From: Bacteroidota bacterium | GTDB taxonomy: Bacteria > Bacteroidota > Bacteroidia > Bacteroidales > Cfx3-03 | Direction of reading: 5' to 3' | DNA length: 64,000 nucleotides | Assembly (NCBI GenBank): GCA_013390605.1 | Contig: JACAUB010000001.1 | Location: 3,345,721-3,409,720 of the forward strand | Shown here: positions 46,936 through 56,295 of the stretch, one piece after another | How the letters are laid out: each line of letters begins with the position of its first letter | Numbering within the stretch: position 1 is the stretch's first letter | Translations under genes and position numbers: made by a program | The notes under the pieces: generated by a model | Databases searched by the model: none | Told to the model about the DNA's origin: nothing | The model's input: only the letters and a program-made list of their open reading frames with translations

Positions 46936-46947
46936 AATTTCAAAACT

Positions 46948-48168
46948 ATGCAACTTCAATTTAATTTAAATACTTTCATCAACAAAAAAGTTACCTGTAG
47001 AAATACAAGCTTACTAAAGGCTGATTTCCAAAAATATAATACTCAAATGGAAGAACGTATCACAGGTAAATCAGTATTGGTCATCGGTGGTGCAGGAAGC
47101 ATTGGGTCATCATATATCAAAGCTATCCTACATTTCAAAATAAAGAAATTAGTTGTAGTTGATATAAATGAAAATGGGTTAACTGAGTTAGTACGTGATT
47201 TACGAAGTTCAAAAGAGTATTTTGTTCCCGATGATTTTATTACATATCCTGTAAACTTTGGAGATATTATATTCGAAAAAATTTTTAGACATTCTGGTCC
47301 ATTTGAAATTGTCGCCAATTTTGCGGCTCATAAACATGTAAGAAGCGAAAAAGATATTTTCTCTATAGAAGCTATGATTGAGAACAATGTCCTTCGTGCT
47401 CGTAAATTATTGGACTTACTTTTACAATCTCCTCCTGAACACTTTTTCTGTGTTTCTACAGATAAGGCTGCTAATCCTGTTAATATTATGGGGGCAAGTA
47501 AAAAATTAATGGAAGAGTTAATTATGGCATATTCAAGTAAAATCCCCATAAAAACTGCTCGCTTTGCCAATGTCGCTTTTTCTAATGGAAGCCTGCCACT
47601 AGGGTTTATTGAACGACTAAATAAAAAACAACCGTTATCGTGTCCATTAGGTATTCGAAGATTCTTCGTTTCCCCACAAGAATCTGGCGAATTGTGCTTA
47701 ATTGCATCTATTATGGGTGAAACAGGCGATATCTTTTTTCCTAAGTTGGATGAAGAAAAAGATATGATCCCATTCGACAAAATTGTAAAAGATCTATTAG
47801 AAATGTTAGGCTTCGAAATAGACTATTGTAAAACAGAAGAGGAAGCCAGAGAGAGGGCTTTACATCTAAATGAAAGTTCAAAAAGTTATCCCGTCTATTT
47901 CTTTGGATCGGATACCTCGGGTGAAAAATCATTTGAAGAATTTTACACTGATAGTGAAGTATTGGATTTAGATAGTTTTATTAATTTGGGAGTTATTAAA
48001 AATTCTAAAATATTGAAAATAAGCGAAATTGACAATGTATTAAATAGACTTCATTCACTTTTTGATAAGGATACCCTATCAAAAAGTGAATTGGTAGAAG
48101 TGCTAAAGGAATATCTGCCTAACTTTGCTCACATAGAAACAGGGAAGTATCTTGATCAAAAAATGTAA
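46948..48168 (+). CDS. UDP-N-acetylhexosamine 4,6-dehydratase-like protein (Polysacc_synt_2)
   Basis: This 406-aa protein has a roughly 40-residue N-terminal extension before the cofactor loop GGAGSIG (47-53). STDKAANPVNIMGASKKLME holds Met181 and Lys185, the MxxxK form typical of soluble FlaA1/WbpM-like dehydratases. The last 100 residues extend past the usual catalytic core. It should turn UDP-GlcNAc (or a relative) into the 4-keto-6-deoxy form for the reductase at 46018 or the aminotransferase at 30762. It is the second dehydratase after FnlA, so two different 6-deoxy-HexNAc sugars are likely. Confidence 0.78.
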   Translation: MQLQFNLNTFINKKVTCRNTSLLKADFQKYNTQMEERITGKSVLVIGGAGSIGSSYIKAILHFKIKKLVVVDINENGLTELVRDLRSSKEYFVPDDFITYPVNFGDIIFEKIFRHSGPFEIVANFAAHKHVRSEKDIFSIEAMIENNVLRARKLLDLLLQSPPEHFFCVSTDKAANPVNIMGASKKLMEELIMAYSSKIPIKTARFANVAFSNGSLPLGFIERLNKKQPLSCPLGIRRFFVSPQESGELCLIASIMGETGDIFFPKLDEEKDMIPFDKIVKDLLEMLGFEIDYCKTEEEARERALHLNESSKSYPVYFFGSDTSGEKSFEEFYTDSEVLDLDSFINLGVIKNSKILKISEIDNVLNRLHSLFDKDTLSKSELVEVLKEYLPNFAHIETGKYLDQKM

Positions 48169-48219
48169 AAGCAAAAAAACTATAGGTATAAATGGATTTT
48201 TAAAGAGTTATTCACTAAT

Positions 48220-48258
48220 TTCACCATATCTAAAATGTTTGGTGAATTATTTTATTTT
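48220..48258 (+). terminator. Probable terminator before the export genes
   Basis: TTCACC (48220-48225) pairs with GGTGAA (48241-48246), with extra A-T pairs possible outside, and a T-rich tail follows (ATTATTTTATTTT). It separates the sugar-nucleotide genes from the first Wzi gene. The loop is long at 15 nt, so the call is moderate. Confidence 0.45.
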
Positions 48259-48334
48259 AATTCTTTTCTAAAAGCCTCAGAAAGTTTAGTTTGCATTGCC
48301 AATAAAACATTGTTGCACATTATATTCGGATCAA

Positions 48335-49882
48335 ATGAAACAGTTCACTTTATTTTTAGTATTGCTTTTGCCAAATTTCGTTTTAGCGCAGAATATTCCG
48401 TTAAGTCGTGATTTGGAAATAGCATATCAATTGCAATTAAAGGAACAGCTACCTTTATCAACCACAGCCATCCAACCATGGATATTACAGGTACCTGATA
48501 GTATTGTGAAGACGAATAGTAGCTGGTTGAAACGCAAGATTTTGAGAGAGCATTTGATCAGTGTTAACGAAGATGATATTAGATTAACCTTAGATCCGTT
48601 GGTCAACTTTCAAGGAGGAATCGAAAGTGTTGCAAATAAAACAACCTATATTAATACTCGAGGGTTTATTTTAAGAGGGAAAATTGGTGAACATGTAAGT
48701 TTTGAATCAACTCTCCAGGAAAACCAAGCTTCACTTCCACCTTATCTCGACATATTCGCCCATCGCTATCATATTATACCTGGCTCAGGACGTCTTCATG
48801 GCTATACTGGGGGGAAAGTATTTGACTATTCCATGTCTACCGGCTATATAGATTATACACCCAATAAGCATTTTAACTTTCAGCTTGGCAATGGAAAAAA
48901 CTTTATAGGAGAGGGATATCGCTCATTATTTCTTTCAGATGAATCTTTTGCTTACCCCTATCTTCGTATTACCTCTACATTCTGGCATATAAAATATACT
49001 AATCTTTATACTCAATTTCAGGATCTAAGCAAGTATCAAGTAGACACGAATTACTTCAGGAAGAAGTTCTCTACAATGCACATATTAAGTTGGGATGTTA
49101 CAAAGAATTTCAATTTTACGTTTTTTGAATCGATAGTGTGGAGTGGAAAAGATAGCCTTGCCCGACGTGGATTTGAAGTAAGTTATCTAGATCCTATCAT
49201 TTTATACAGACCTGTAGAATTTGGATTGGGGTCACCAGACAATGAACTTATGGGCTTTATGGGCAGTTATCGCCTCAATCGAACTACTATCTACGGGCAA
49301 GTGATGTTGGATGAGTTTAGGTTAAGCGACGTTTTAAAGGGAAACGGGATGTGGGCAAACAAACAAGCTTTTCAAATAGGAATTAAAAGTTTAGAACCAT
49401 TCAATATTAATGGATTATTCGTACAGACTGAATATAATAAGGCAAGACCTTATACCTACTCGCATTTTGATATCTTAAGTAACTGGGGAAATTATAATCA
49501 ACCACTGGCTCATCCATTGGGGGCTAATTTTAAAGAAGGGCTTGTACATATCCGCTATCAACAAGGAAGGTGGATTGGTGACTTAACATTTATTTCTGCG
49601 CTCTATGGTTTGGATATAAATAATAAAAACTATGGAAAAGATATTTTTAAATCAAATGACAGTTATGTTCAATATTATAATAACATTACTGGTCAAGGAC
49701 TAAGAACAACACTTACATATTCCAATATTGAATGTCGCTATATTCTAAATCGTTTAACACATTTAGAAGCAGTATTAGGAATACTATATCGAAAAGAGAA
49801 GAATGAACAATGGACTCAGAGGGATCAGGAAATAACTTTGGGGTTGCGAACTAGCATTTTTAATAAATATGGAGCTTTTTAA
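48335..49882 (+). CDS. Capsule assembly Wzi family protein, copy 1
   Basis: From the ATG at 48335 this is 515 aa, beginning MKQFTLFLVLLLPNFVLAQ, a clear signal peptide. A TTG at 48296 would put 13 residues in front of that signal, so I reject it. The mature protein alternates short hydrophilic and aromatic strands in the way of an outer-membrane beta-barrel; GYRSLFLSDESFAYPYLRIT and WSGKDSLARRGFEVSYLDP are family-type segments. Wzi proteins help hold or assemble capsule at the cell surface. It differs clearly from the two tandem Wzi-like proteins at 57146 and 58874. Confidence 0.75.
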   Translation: MKQFTLFLVLLLPNFVLAQNIPLSRDLEIAYQLQLKEQLPLSTTAIQPWILQVPDSIVKTNSSWLKRKILREHLISVNEDDIRLTLDPLVNFQGGIESVANKTTYINTRGFILRGKIGEHVSFESTLQENQASLPPYLDIFAHRYHIIPGSGRLHGYTGGKVFDYSMSTGYIDYTPNKHFNFQLGNGKNFIGEGYRSLFLSDESFAYPYLRITSTFWHIKYTNLYTQFQDLSKYQVDTNYFRKKFSTMHILSWDVTKNFNFTFFESIVWSGKDSLARRGFEVSYLDPIILYRPVEFGLGSPDNELMGFMGSYRLNRTTIYGQVMLDEFRLSDVLKGNGMWANKQAFQIGIKSLEPFNINGLFVQTEYNKARPYTYSHFDILSNWGNYNQPLAHPLGANFKEGLVHIRYQQGRWIGDLTFISALYGLDINNKNYGKDIFKSNDSYVQYYNNITGQGLRTTLTYSNIECRYILNRLTHLEAVLGILYRKEKNEQWTQRDQEITLGLRTSIFNKYGAF

Positions 49883-49899
49883 TAATTTTAACAAATTAA

Positions 49900-49937
49900 T
49901 TTGAATTATTCTAATTAAACGAGTAGTTTTGTTACTC
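49900..49937 (+). promoter_or_regulatory. Bacteroidota promoter with dyad, second copy
   Basis: TTTG at 49900-49903 and TAGTTTTG at 49924-49931 are 20 nt apart. GAGTAG-TTTTG-TTACTC (49921-49937) overlaps the -7 element as at 20138-20154. It lies 149 nt before the SLBB export gene and is probably its promoter. Confidence 0.7.
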
Positions 49938-49996
49938 AAATAAAGATTAAACTTATCAGAATATATCTATCATAATCAGGACACTAATTAATTTTC

Positions 49997-50019
49997 TGTG
50001 ACTGATAGGGCAGAGCTAT
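49997..50019 (+). promoter_or_regulatory. Conserved leader block, copy 2
   Basis: TGTGACTGATAGGGCAGAGC plus TAT matches the block at 20191-20213. Here no regulator gene follows; the SLBB gene starts at 50086. The block may be an RNA-level control element or a remnant of a deleted regulator gene. Confidence 0.5.
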
Positions 50020-50085
50020 GAAAATTAATAATTCGTTTAATTAAATCACTAAATTTAGAATTGCATCATTTAAACTTTAACTTAT

Positions 50086-52479
50086 ATGAATAATTTAAAA
50101 CCTCTATTCTTTTTATTGGTTATTTGCATGATATCCCTACAGCTCAAGGGGCAAAACACACAAACACAATCGCAATCATCACAATCACAATCACAATTAA
50201 AATCCATTGATCCCGCTATGCTGAAAACCATGAAAGTCGATGATCTAAGCGATGATCAGATTGCCCAGATGAAAGCAAAGTTGACTGCTGATGGTGTTTC
50301 AATGGCAGACTTTGAAAAGCAAGCTATTGCAGCAGGAGCACAACCTGCGGAAGTGAAAAAGTTGATCGATAGAATGAATAAGTTAAAAGTTTCCAGTAAT
50401 CTAAATACAAAAAATAATCTATACCAAGACAATCTTGATTCAAGATATCAAACTGATAGTTTGGACATAAAAAAGAAGAAAAAAAAGGAAATAAAAAAAG
50501 ATAGTATAACTGTTTTTGGGTCGGAGATATTTAACAATCAGCAGATATCTTTTAGCCCAAATTTGAACATGCCAACTCCCAAAAATTACATCCTTTCAAC
50601 AAATGATCAATTAATTATAGATATCTATGGGTTTTCAGAAGCGACCCATAGACTAAAGATATCACCAGATGGTTACATTCGAATTCCACTTGTTGGCCCC
50701 ATTTTTTTAAACGGTTTAACTTTAGAGCAAGCTAAAATTAGAATTACAAATTATTTAGAAAAAAATGGATTCTCCCGACTAAAAAGTGGAGGAACTTCAG
50801 TACAAATAACATTAGGGGAAATCAGAAGTATAAAGGTAACGATGATTGGTGAAATTACAGCTCCTGGAACGTACACATTTCCTTCATTAGCAACGGTCTA
50901 TACCGCACTTTATGCGTCGGGTGGGCCTAATAAAAATGGTTCATTTCGTGACATTCAATTAATTCGTGATAATAAAATAATATCGACAGTTGACATTTAT
51001 GATTTTTTAATGAAAGGAGATAAATCAAATGATTTAGTTTTAAAAGATCAAGATATTATCAGAGTAAACCCTTATAAAAAGAGAGTTACAATACTTGGAG
51101 AAATAAAACATCCTGCTATATTTGAGGCAACAGATGCTGATTATATAAAAAATATGTTAGATTATTGTGGTGGATTTTCTGATATCGCATATCGAAATTC
51201 GCTAAATATTATTAGAGTTAATAGTCAAGAGAAAGAGATTCTTGATGTAAAAACAGATGAATTTAATCTCATAAAACCTGCCAATGGTGATACAATAAAG
51301 ATTGGAAAGGTACTTAATCGTTTTTCTAATCGTGTTCTAATAATGGGATCAGTTTTTCGAGAAGGACAATATGCGTTAAGCGAAGGACTCACTGTATCTG
51401 GTTTGATTAAAAAAGCTGATGGGCTACTGGAGGATGCATATTTGCCAAAAGCAACCCTCTTTCGCAAAAATGAGGACCTAACTCCTTCTATTCTAACAGT
51501 TGATTTACATAATGTTTTACAAGGGAATGAGGATATCTTATTAAAGAAAGAAGACTCATTGTTTGTCTATTCTAAGTTTAAAATTCGCGAAGTGTATACG
51601 GTTTCTATAAACGGCGAAGTAATAAAACCAGGTGAATTTCCTTTCTCTGAAAACATGCATGTAAAAGATGTTATTTATATGGCAGGAGGGTTAAAAGAGA
51701 CTGCTGGAAAAACTGTTGAGATAGCTAGAAGGAAAAAAAATGTAGATGTATTTAAAAAGAATAGTATTACAACAGAGATCATTAACTACCCATTTAACAC
51801 ATCAATTGATACACTAGTCTTACAACCATTTGACGTAATATTTGTCAAAAATGACCCTCGTTATTTGACCCAATCTCATGTAATCATCGCAGGTGAAGTT
51901 GCAAATCCAGGTAATTATGCATTGGAAAGTTATAATGAGAGACTGTCTTCGGTTATTAAAAGAAGTGGGGGATTAACTGCAAATTCATTTATTATGGGTG
52001 CAATGATCTATAGAATGAAAAGTAAAAAAGACACAATACCAGGAAAAGTTGGTATTGATTTAGAAAAAGCATTACGTTATCCAGGTTCAAGCTGGGATAT
52101 TATATTGGTTCCCAATGATTCAATTAAAATACCAAAAGAAATACAAACTGTAACTATTGAAGGTCAAGTATTTAATCCAAGCCAAAGTCAATTTAGACCT
52201 AACAAATCTGTAAGATATTATTTATCGGGAGCTGGTGGATTAAATGAAAAAGCTTTAAGAAGAGGCATTTATTTAATTTATGCAAATGGGAGTATTAAAA
52301 GTACAAGCCATATTTTAGGTTTTAACTTCTATCCGCATGTTTTATCAGGTTCAAAAATATTTGTACCTGAAAAAGAAAAGAAGGAAAAGATGAGCGAATC
52401 TGCTAAAGTTGGAATGTATATCAGTATTTTATCAACGTTGTCGACAGTTGGAATTTTACTTTATCAGACATTTAAATAG
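50086..52479 (+). CDS. wza: Polysaccharide export outer-membrane protein with multiple SLBB domains (Wza-like)
   Basis: This 797-aa protein has a signal peptide (about 1-22), then a Gln/Ser-rich low-complexity stretch and a helical, Lys-rich linker to about residue 140. A Poly_export (BDP-type) domain at about 160-235 contains DQLIIDIYGFSEATHRLKIS and PLVGPIFLNGLTLEQAKIRI. Five or six SLBB domains follow (near 250, 335, 415, 510, 610 and 695), each with a VxIxGEVxxPGxY-like core. One membrane helix ends the protein (about 773-793). It forms the secretion channel. The length is usual for Bacteroidota. Repeats of CAATCA-like units at 50158-50196 encode the Gln/Ser tract. Confidence 0.88.
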   Translation: MNNLKPLFFLLVICMISLQLKGQNTQTQSQSSQSQSQLKSIDPAMLKTMKVDDLSDDQIAQMKAKLTADGVSMADFEKQAIAAGAQPAEVKKLIDRMNKLKVSSNLNTKNNLYQDNLDSRYQTDSLDIKKKKKKEIKKDSITVFGSEIFNNQQISFSPNLNMPTPKNYILSTNDQLIIDIYGFSEATHRLKISPDGYIRIPLVGPIFLNGLTLEQAKIRITNYLEKNGFSRLKSGGTSVQITLGEIRSIKVTMIGEITAPGTYTFPSLATVYTALYASGGPNKNGSFRDIQLIRDNKIISTVDIYDFLMKGDKSNDLVLKDQDIIRVNPYKKRVTILGEIKHPAIFEATDADYIKNMLDYCGGFSDIAYRNSLNIIRVNSQEKEILDVKTDEFNLIKPANGDTIKIGKVLNRFSNRVLIMGSVFREGQYALSEGLTVSGLIKKADGLLEDAYLPKATLFRKNEDLTPSILTVDLHNVLQGNEDILLKKEDSLFVYSKFKIREVYTVSINGEVIKPGEFPFSENMHVKDVIYMAGGLKETAGKTVEIARRKKNVDVFKKNSITTEIINYPFNTSIDTLVLQPFDVIFVKNDPRYLTQSHVIIAGEVANPGNYALESYNERLSSVIKRSGGLTANSFIMGAMIYRMKSKKDTIPGKVGIDLEKALRYPGSSWDIILVPNDSIKIPKEIQTVTIEGQVFNPSQSQFRPNKSVRYYLSGAGGLNEKALRRGIYLIYANGSIKSTSHILGFNFYPHVLSGSKIFVPEKEKKEKMSESAKVGMYISILSTLSTVGILLYQTFK

Positions 52480-52538
52480 CTTTTAACTATTAATTGTTTT
52501 AGAAACATTCACTATTATTACCTATAAAATAAAATAAA

Positions 52539-53621
52539 ATGGAAGGTATTAAACAAAATATAAACAACAGTGAGATTGCGTTAAAAGAGATTATAATTAA
52601 AGGCAAAGAGATATGGAGGTTTTTATTAAGAAAATGGTTCATAATAATAATTACGAGTTCTATAGGTGCATGTATAGGATTATATCAAGTATGGTTCATT
52701 CCAACCCGCTATATTGCAAAATGCACTTTTGCTCTTGAAAATGAAAGTAATAATCCTCTTGGAAACTACTCAGGACTTGCTTCTGTTGCTGGTTTAGATA
52801 TCGGTGGTGGCGGTGGCAACATTTTTAGCCCTGACAACATTATGTCTATGATGAGTTCAAGAAAGATTGTAATTAATTCTTTGCTTTCTCCGATCATTAT
52901 AAATAAAAAGAAAATGACGCTTATGGAATATTATCTTTCTTTTAATCATATCAATGATAATTGGGCTAAAAATCCTAAGTTCGCTAAGTTAAAGTTTCCT
53001 CTGAATTTGGATCCAAAATCATTAACCAGAGAACAGGATAGCGTACTTAATAATATACACTCTTATCTGGTTGCAAAAGTTATTAGTATTGGGAAATCAA
53101 ATAAAAAAAGCACATTCAGAGAAGCAAGCTGTAGTTCGACTAATGAAATTTTCTCAAAGGCACTTTTAGAGACGCTTGCAAATCAAGTAACCATGTTCTA
53201 TGTTGCAACAAAAACAAAACGGGCAAGACAAAATGTAGAAATCCTACAAACCCGAGCTGATTCTATATACAAGGTTTTAACAAACTCACTAGATAGAAGT
53301 GCCGTTATATCTGACCAAAACCTCAATACGGCAAAACAGGTTGCAGGTGTTGACATTAAAAGAAAACAAATCGATATTCAAGTTGGAACTACTGCGTATA
53401 GTGAAGTAATCAGAAATCTTGAAATAGCAAAATTCACTTTACAAAAAGAAACTCCTTTAATACAAGTGATAGACCCACCTGTATTTCCTCTACAAATAGA
53501 AAAAGCTAAAAAACTACAAGCTTTAATAATAGGAGGTTTCGTTGGTGCATTTCTAGCTATAGGATTTCTTTTAGCTAGTTGGCGATATAAGGGGATGATA
53601 AAAGAATTATTTGCGAGCTAG
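52539..53621 (+). CDS. Wzz-family chain-length determinant
   Basis: This 360-aa inner-membrane protein has two membrane helices (about 33-52 and 330-349) flanking a long periplasmic, partly coiled-coil region. A Gly-rich segment (GLDIGGGGGNIFSP, near 88-101) is common in Bacteroidota members. The C-terminal VIDPPVFPLQIEKAKKLQAL is the proline-rich motif next to TM2. No tyrosine-kinase domain is fused. It controls polymer length for a Wzy-dependent system. It follows the SLBB gene by 59 nt. Confidence 0.85.
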   Translation: MEGIKQNINNSEIALKEIIIKGKEIWRFLLRKWFIIIITSSIGACIGLYQVWFIPTRYIAKCTFALENESNNPLGNYSGLASVAGLDIGGGGGNIFSPDNIMSMMSSRKIVINSLLSPIIINKKKMTLMEYYLSFNHINDNWAKNPKFAKLKFPLNLDPKSLTREQDSVLNNIHSYLVAKVISIGKSNKKSTFREASCSSTNEIFSKALLETLANQVTMFYVATKTKRARQNVEILQTRADSIYKVLTNSLDRSAVISDQNLNTAKQVAGVDIKRKQIDIQVGTTAYSEVIRNLEIAKFTLQKETPLIQVIDPPVFPLQIEKAKKLQALIIGGFVGAFLAIGFLLASWRYKGMIKELFAS

Positions 53622-53637
53622 GTATTATCAATTTTAT

Positions 53638-53705
53638 ATTCTTTAAACAACTTTGAATATTCTATTGCTAACTTTATTTTTAATAAAATTATTGTTTTAA
53701 AGAAT
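53638..53705 (+). terminator. Long imperfect hairpin after the Wzz gene
   Basis: ATTCTTTAAACAA (53638-53650) pairs with TTGTTTTAAAGAAT (53692-53705) with one bulged base and a 41-nt AT-rich loop. It may slow or end transcription, or protect the 3' end of the SLBB-Wzz mRNA. There is no T tail, so termination is uncertain. Confidence 0.4.
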
Positions 53706-53727
53706 AAAATCACATATACCTTTAGAG

Positions 53728-53777
53728 CTTTTTTAGTTTGTTAATGTCGTTTGAAACTCATTAACAAACTAAAAAAG
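53728..53777. repeat. Perfect 19-bp inverted repeat just before the Wzx gene
   Basis: CTTTTTTAGTTTGTTAATG (53728-53746) is exactly complementary to CATTAACAAACTAAAAAAG (53759-53777), with a 12-nt spacer. T's are on the 5' side and A's on the 3' side, the reverse of a terminator. It ends 14 nt before the flippase start, so it could hide the A-rich start region in mRNA or serve as a protein-binding site. Confidence 0.65.
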
Positions 53778-53791
53778 TGTTATTATAGCTT

Positions 53792-55228
53792 ATGTCAATA
53801 AAAAGAAATTTTCTGCATAATATACTTTTTATTTTAAGTAATATATTATTTCCTATAATTACTTTTTCTTATACTTCAAGAATACTCGGGCCGGAAGGAA
53901 TTGGGAAGGTTCAATTTGCAGTCTCTTTTGCCCAATATTTTGTATTAGTTGCTGCATTAGGAATACCTGCATATGGAGTGCGAGAAATTGCAAAAATACG
54001 AGGAGATAAAAACAAACTTAATAAATTATTTTCTGAGCTTATTACTATTAATATTATTACAAGCTTAGTATCGTTAATTATCTATGCTGTTATTATCTAC
54101 TTTTTTAAGTGGTTTCATCAGGATATCTTCTTTTTTATCCTTGGAGGGATAATCGTTTTATCAGGGTTTTCCGTAATTGATTGGTTTTTTATTGGCATAG
54201 AACAATTCCATTTTCTATCGATCAGATCCCTCATAATAAAGGGGGTTGCTATAATTTCTCTTTTTTTATTCATTAAAACGCCAAAGGATCTTCTAGTATA
54301 TTTTCTAATTACGATTTTTTCTATACTTGGAAGTAACTTTTGGAATCTTTTTAATTTGAATGGATTAGTATCCATTCAAATTAAAAAATTAGAATTAAAG
54401 AAGCATTTACCAGTACTTTTTACTCTTTTTAGCACCTCAATCACCATCAGTATCTATACTATGGTTGACATTCTGTTTTTAGGTTTCCAGACTGATAACA
54501 GAGCTGTAGGATATTATTCAGCTGCAATTAAAATAACAAAAATCGCAATTCCCTTAATTGTTTCTTTAGGGACAGTTTTAATACCAAAAATAACACAAAG
54601 TATTGTTTCCAAAGATGATGATTTACTTCAAAGATTAACAAAACATTCTTTCTCTTTCATCTGTCTTTTAGCTATCCCCACTTCATTTGGTTTATTTCTT
54701 TTTGCACCAGAAATTATAATTGTATTTTCAGGGACGCAGTTCATTGAAGCAATTCCAACATTACAACTTGCAGCTCCGCTAGTTTTCCTAATTGGGTTAG
54801 GTTCTATTTTTGGTCCTCAACTATTGATTCCAAGTGGAAATGAAAAAAGTTATTTTATTTCCACTGTTTTTGGAATGATTACTAGTGTCATTCTAAATCT
54901 AATTTTAATTAGAATTTTTAGAGATAAAGGTGCTGCAATAGCAACTGTTCTTGGAGAATTTATAGTATCCATTACGGCTTACTATTTTGTACGGAAGAAG
55001 ATGCGACTCAACTTTAATTGGTACTTAGTATCAAATGCATTTTTATCTAGTCTTGTATTCATTCCAATAGAAATATTTCTTAAATATTCCATTTCAGATA
55101 CACCTATTCGGTTAATCGTAGCTATTATTAGCTGTGCTTTTATCTATTTCACAATTCAGCTTATCATATTTAAAGAGATACAAATTCGTGAGATATACTT
55201 AAAATCATTAAAAATTTTAAAATTTTAA
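53792..55228 (+). CDS. wzx: Wzx-type oligosaccharide flippase
   Basis: This 478-aa MATE/MOP-superfamily membrane protein has about 14 helices. The N-terminal NILFPIITFSYTSRILGPEG is the standard Wzx/RfbX opening, and YFVLVAALGIPAYGVREIAK follows. It flips an undecaprenyl-diphosphate-linked repeat unit to the periplasm, where a Wzy polymerase uses it. It is the only Wzx in the window. It has its own upstream inverted repeat and is followed by GT2 genes with 2-nt spacing. Confidence 0.9.
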   Translation: MSIKRNFLHNILFILSNILFPIITFSYTSRILGPEGIGKVQFAVSFAQYFVLVAALGIPAYGVREIAKIRGDKNKLNKLFSELITINIITSLVSLIIYAVIIYFFKWFHQDIFFFILGGIIVLSGFSVIDWFFIGIEQFHFLSIRSLIIKGVAIISLFLFIKTPKDLLVYFLITIFSILGSNFWNLFNLNGLVSIQIKKLELKKHLPVLFTLFSTSITISIYTMVDILFLGFQTDNRAVGYYSAAIKITKIAIPLIVSLGTVLIPKITQSIVSKDDDLLQRLTKHSFSFICLLAIPTSFGLFLFAPEIIIVFSGTQFIEAIPTLQLAAPLVFLIGLGSIFGPQLLIPSGNEKSYFISTVFGMITSVILNLILIRIFRDKGAAIATVLGEFIVSITAYYFVRKKMRLNFNWYLVSNAFLSSLVFIPIEIFLKYSISDTPIRLIVAIISCAFIYFTIQLIIFKEIQIREIYLKSLKILKF

Positions 55229-55230
55229 AA

Positions 55231-56295
55231 ATGCATAATACGAACCTAGATTGTGATATTTCAATATTTATGCCAGTTTATAATGGTGATAAATATTTAA
55301 AGCAATCAATAGAATCAGTATTAAATCAGACTTTTAAAAATTTTGAATTAGTTTGTGTAGATGATTCATCAACTGATAAGAGTTATGAAATATTAAAAGA
55401 TTATGCATCAAAAGACACTAGAGTTAAGGTTTTTCAAAAACAAAACGGAGGCAGTGTTCCAATAGCTTGGAATTTTATAATGCCTTATTTAAAAGGGAAA
55501 AGTATAACTTATATGTCTCAGGATGACTTTATGTCAACAGACAATTTACAAGCATTATACAATCGGCAAGAAGAGACAGGAGCTGATTGTATTCTCCCAG
55601 ATATGGTATGGTATTATGAAGAGAAAACAAATAATAAGATTATTAAGGGTATTAATGGCGACCGAAATAAAATTATAACCAATAGAGAGGCTGTAACCTT
55701 AAGCTTAAATTGGGATATTCATGGATTTGGTTTATGGAGAGCTGAAATTCTTAAATATAGAAAATTCAAAGAAGATATATTTAATAGTGATGAACTCTTT
55801 ATAAGAGAATCCTTTTTTCTTTGCAATAAAATAGCTTTTTGCAAAGGTATATTTTATTATCGACAAGATAATAAACAGGCAATTACAAAAACTTTTGGTA
55901 TAAAAAATTACTACTCTTTAGTGACAAATTTTAGAATCTATAAATTTCTTGAAAATAATAAATTTGATGAATCAACATTAAACTTTGCTTTTATTACAGT
56001 AATTTATTCACTATTTTACAACTATAGATATAGTTGTATATATAGAAATAAGTTATCGCAAAATGACCACACAATGATAAGATTAATGTTTTACAAAATA
56101 TATAAGCAATTAAATATAAAGCAATTACTAAGCTCTTCAAATAAAGAAAAGAATATTACTCGATTTAAATATTTAGCTGCTTATTATATTTTTTTCAACT
56201 ATTCCATTTTTAAATTTTTTATGACCTTGATAAGTATATATGATAAATGTAGGTTACAACTAATTAATAGATCGCAACTAGAATTTTCAAAATGA
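55231..56295 (+). CDS. Glycosyltransferase family 2
   Basis: This 354-aa GT-A transferase has SIFMPVYNGDKYLKQSIESV, VDDSSTDKS (43-51) and the metal-binding SQDD at 96-99. The C-terminal 130 residues are basic and aromatic. It overlaps the next gene by 4 nt and follows Wzx by 2 nt, so its sugar belongs to the Wzx-dependent repeat unit. Confidence 0.82.
   Translation: MHNTNLDCDISIFMPVYNGDKYLKQSIESVLNQTFKNFELVCVDDSSTDKSYEILKDYASKDTRVKVFQKQNGGSVPIAWNFIMPYLKGKSITYMSQDDFMSTDNLQALYNRQEETGADCILPDMVWYYEEKTNNKIIKGINGDRNKIITNREAVTLSLNWDIHGFGLWRAEILKYRKFKEDIFNSDELFIRESFFLCNKIAFCKGIFYYRQDNKQAITKTFGIKNYYSLVTNFRIYKFLENNKFDESTLNFAFITVIYSLFYNYRYSCIYRNKLSQNDHTMIRLMFYKIYKQLNIKQLLSSSNKEKNITRFKYLAAYYIFFNYSIFKFFMTLISIYDKCRLQLINRSQLEFSK

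Noticed and set aside
47328..47780. 150-codon open frame on the - strand
   Set aside because: It is antisense to a well-supported dehydratase gene with intact motifs, and I see no promoter or domain.
53728..53777. Invertible promoter of the Bacteroides capsule type
   Set aside because: The arms are only 12 nt apart, too close to enclose a promoter, and no invertase gene is in the window.
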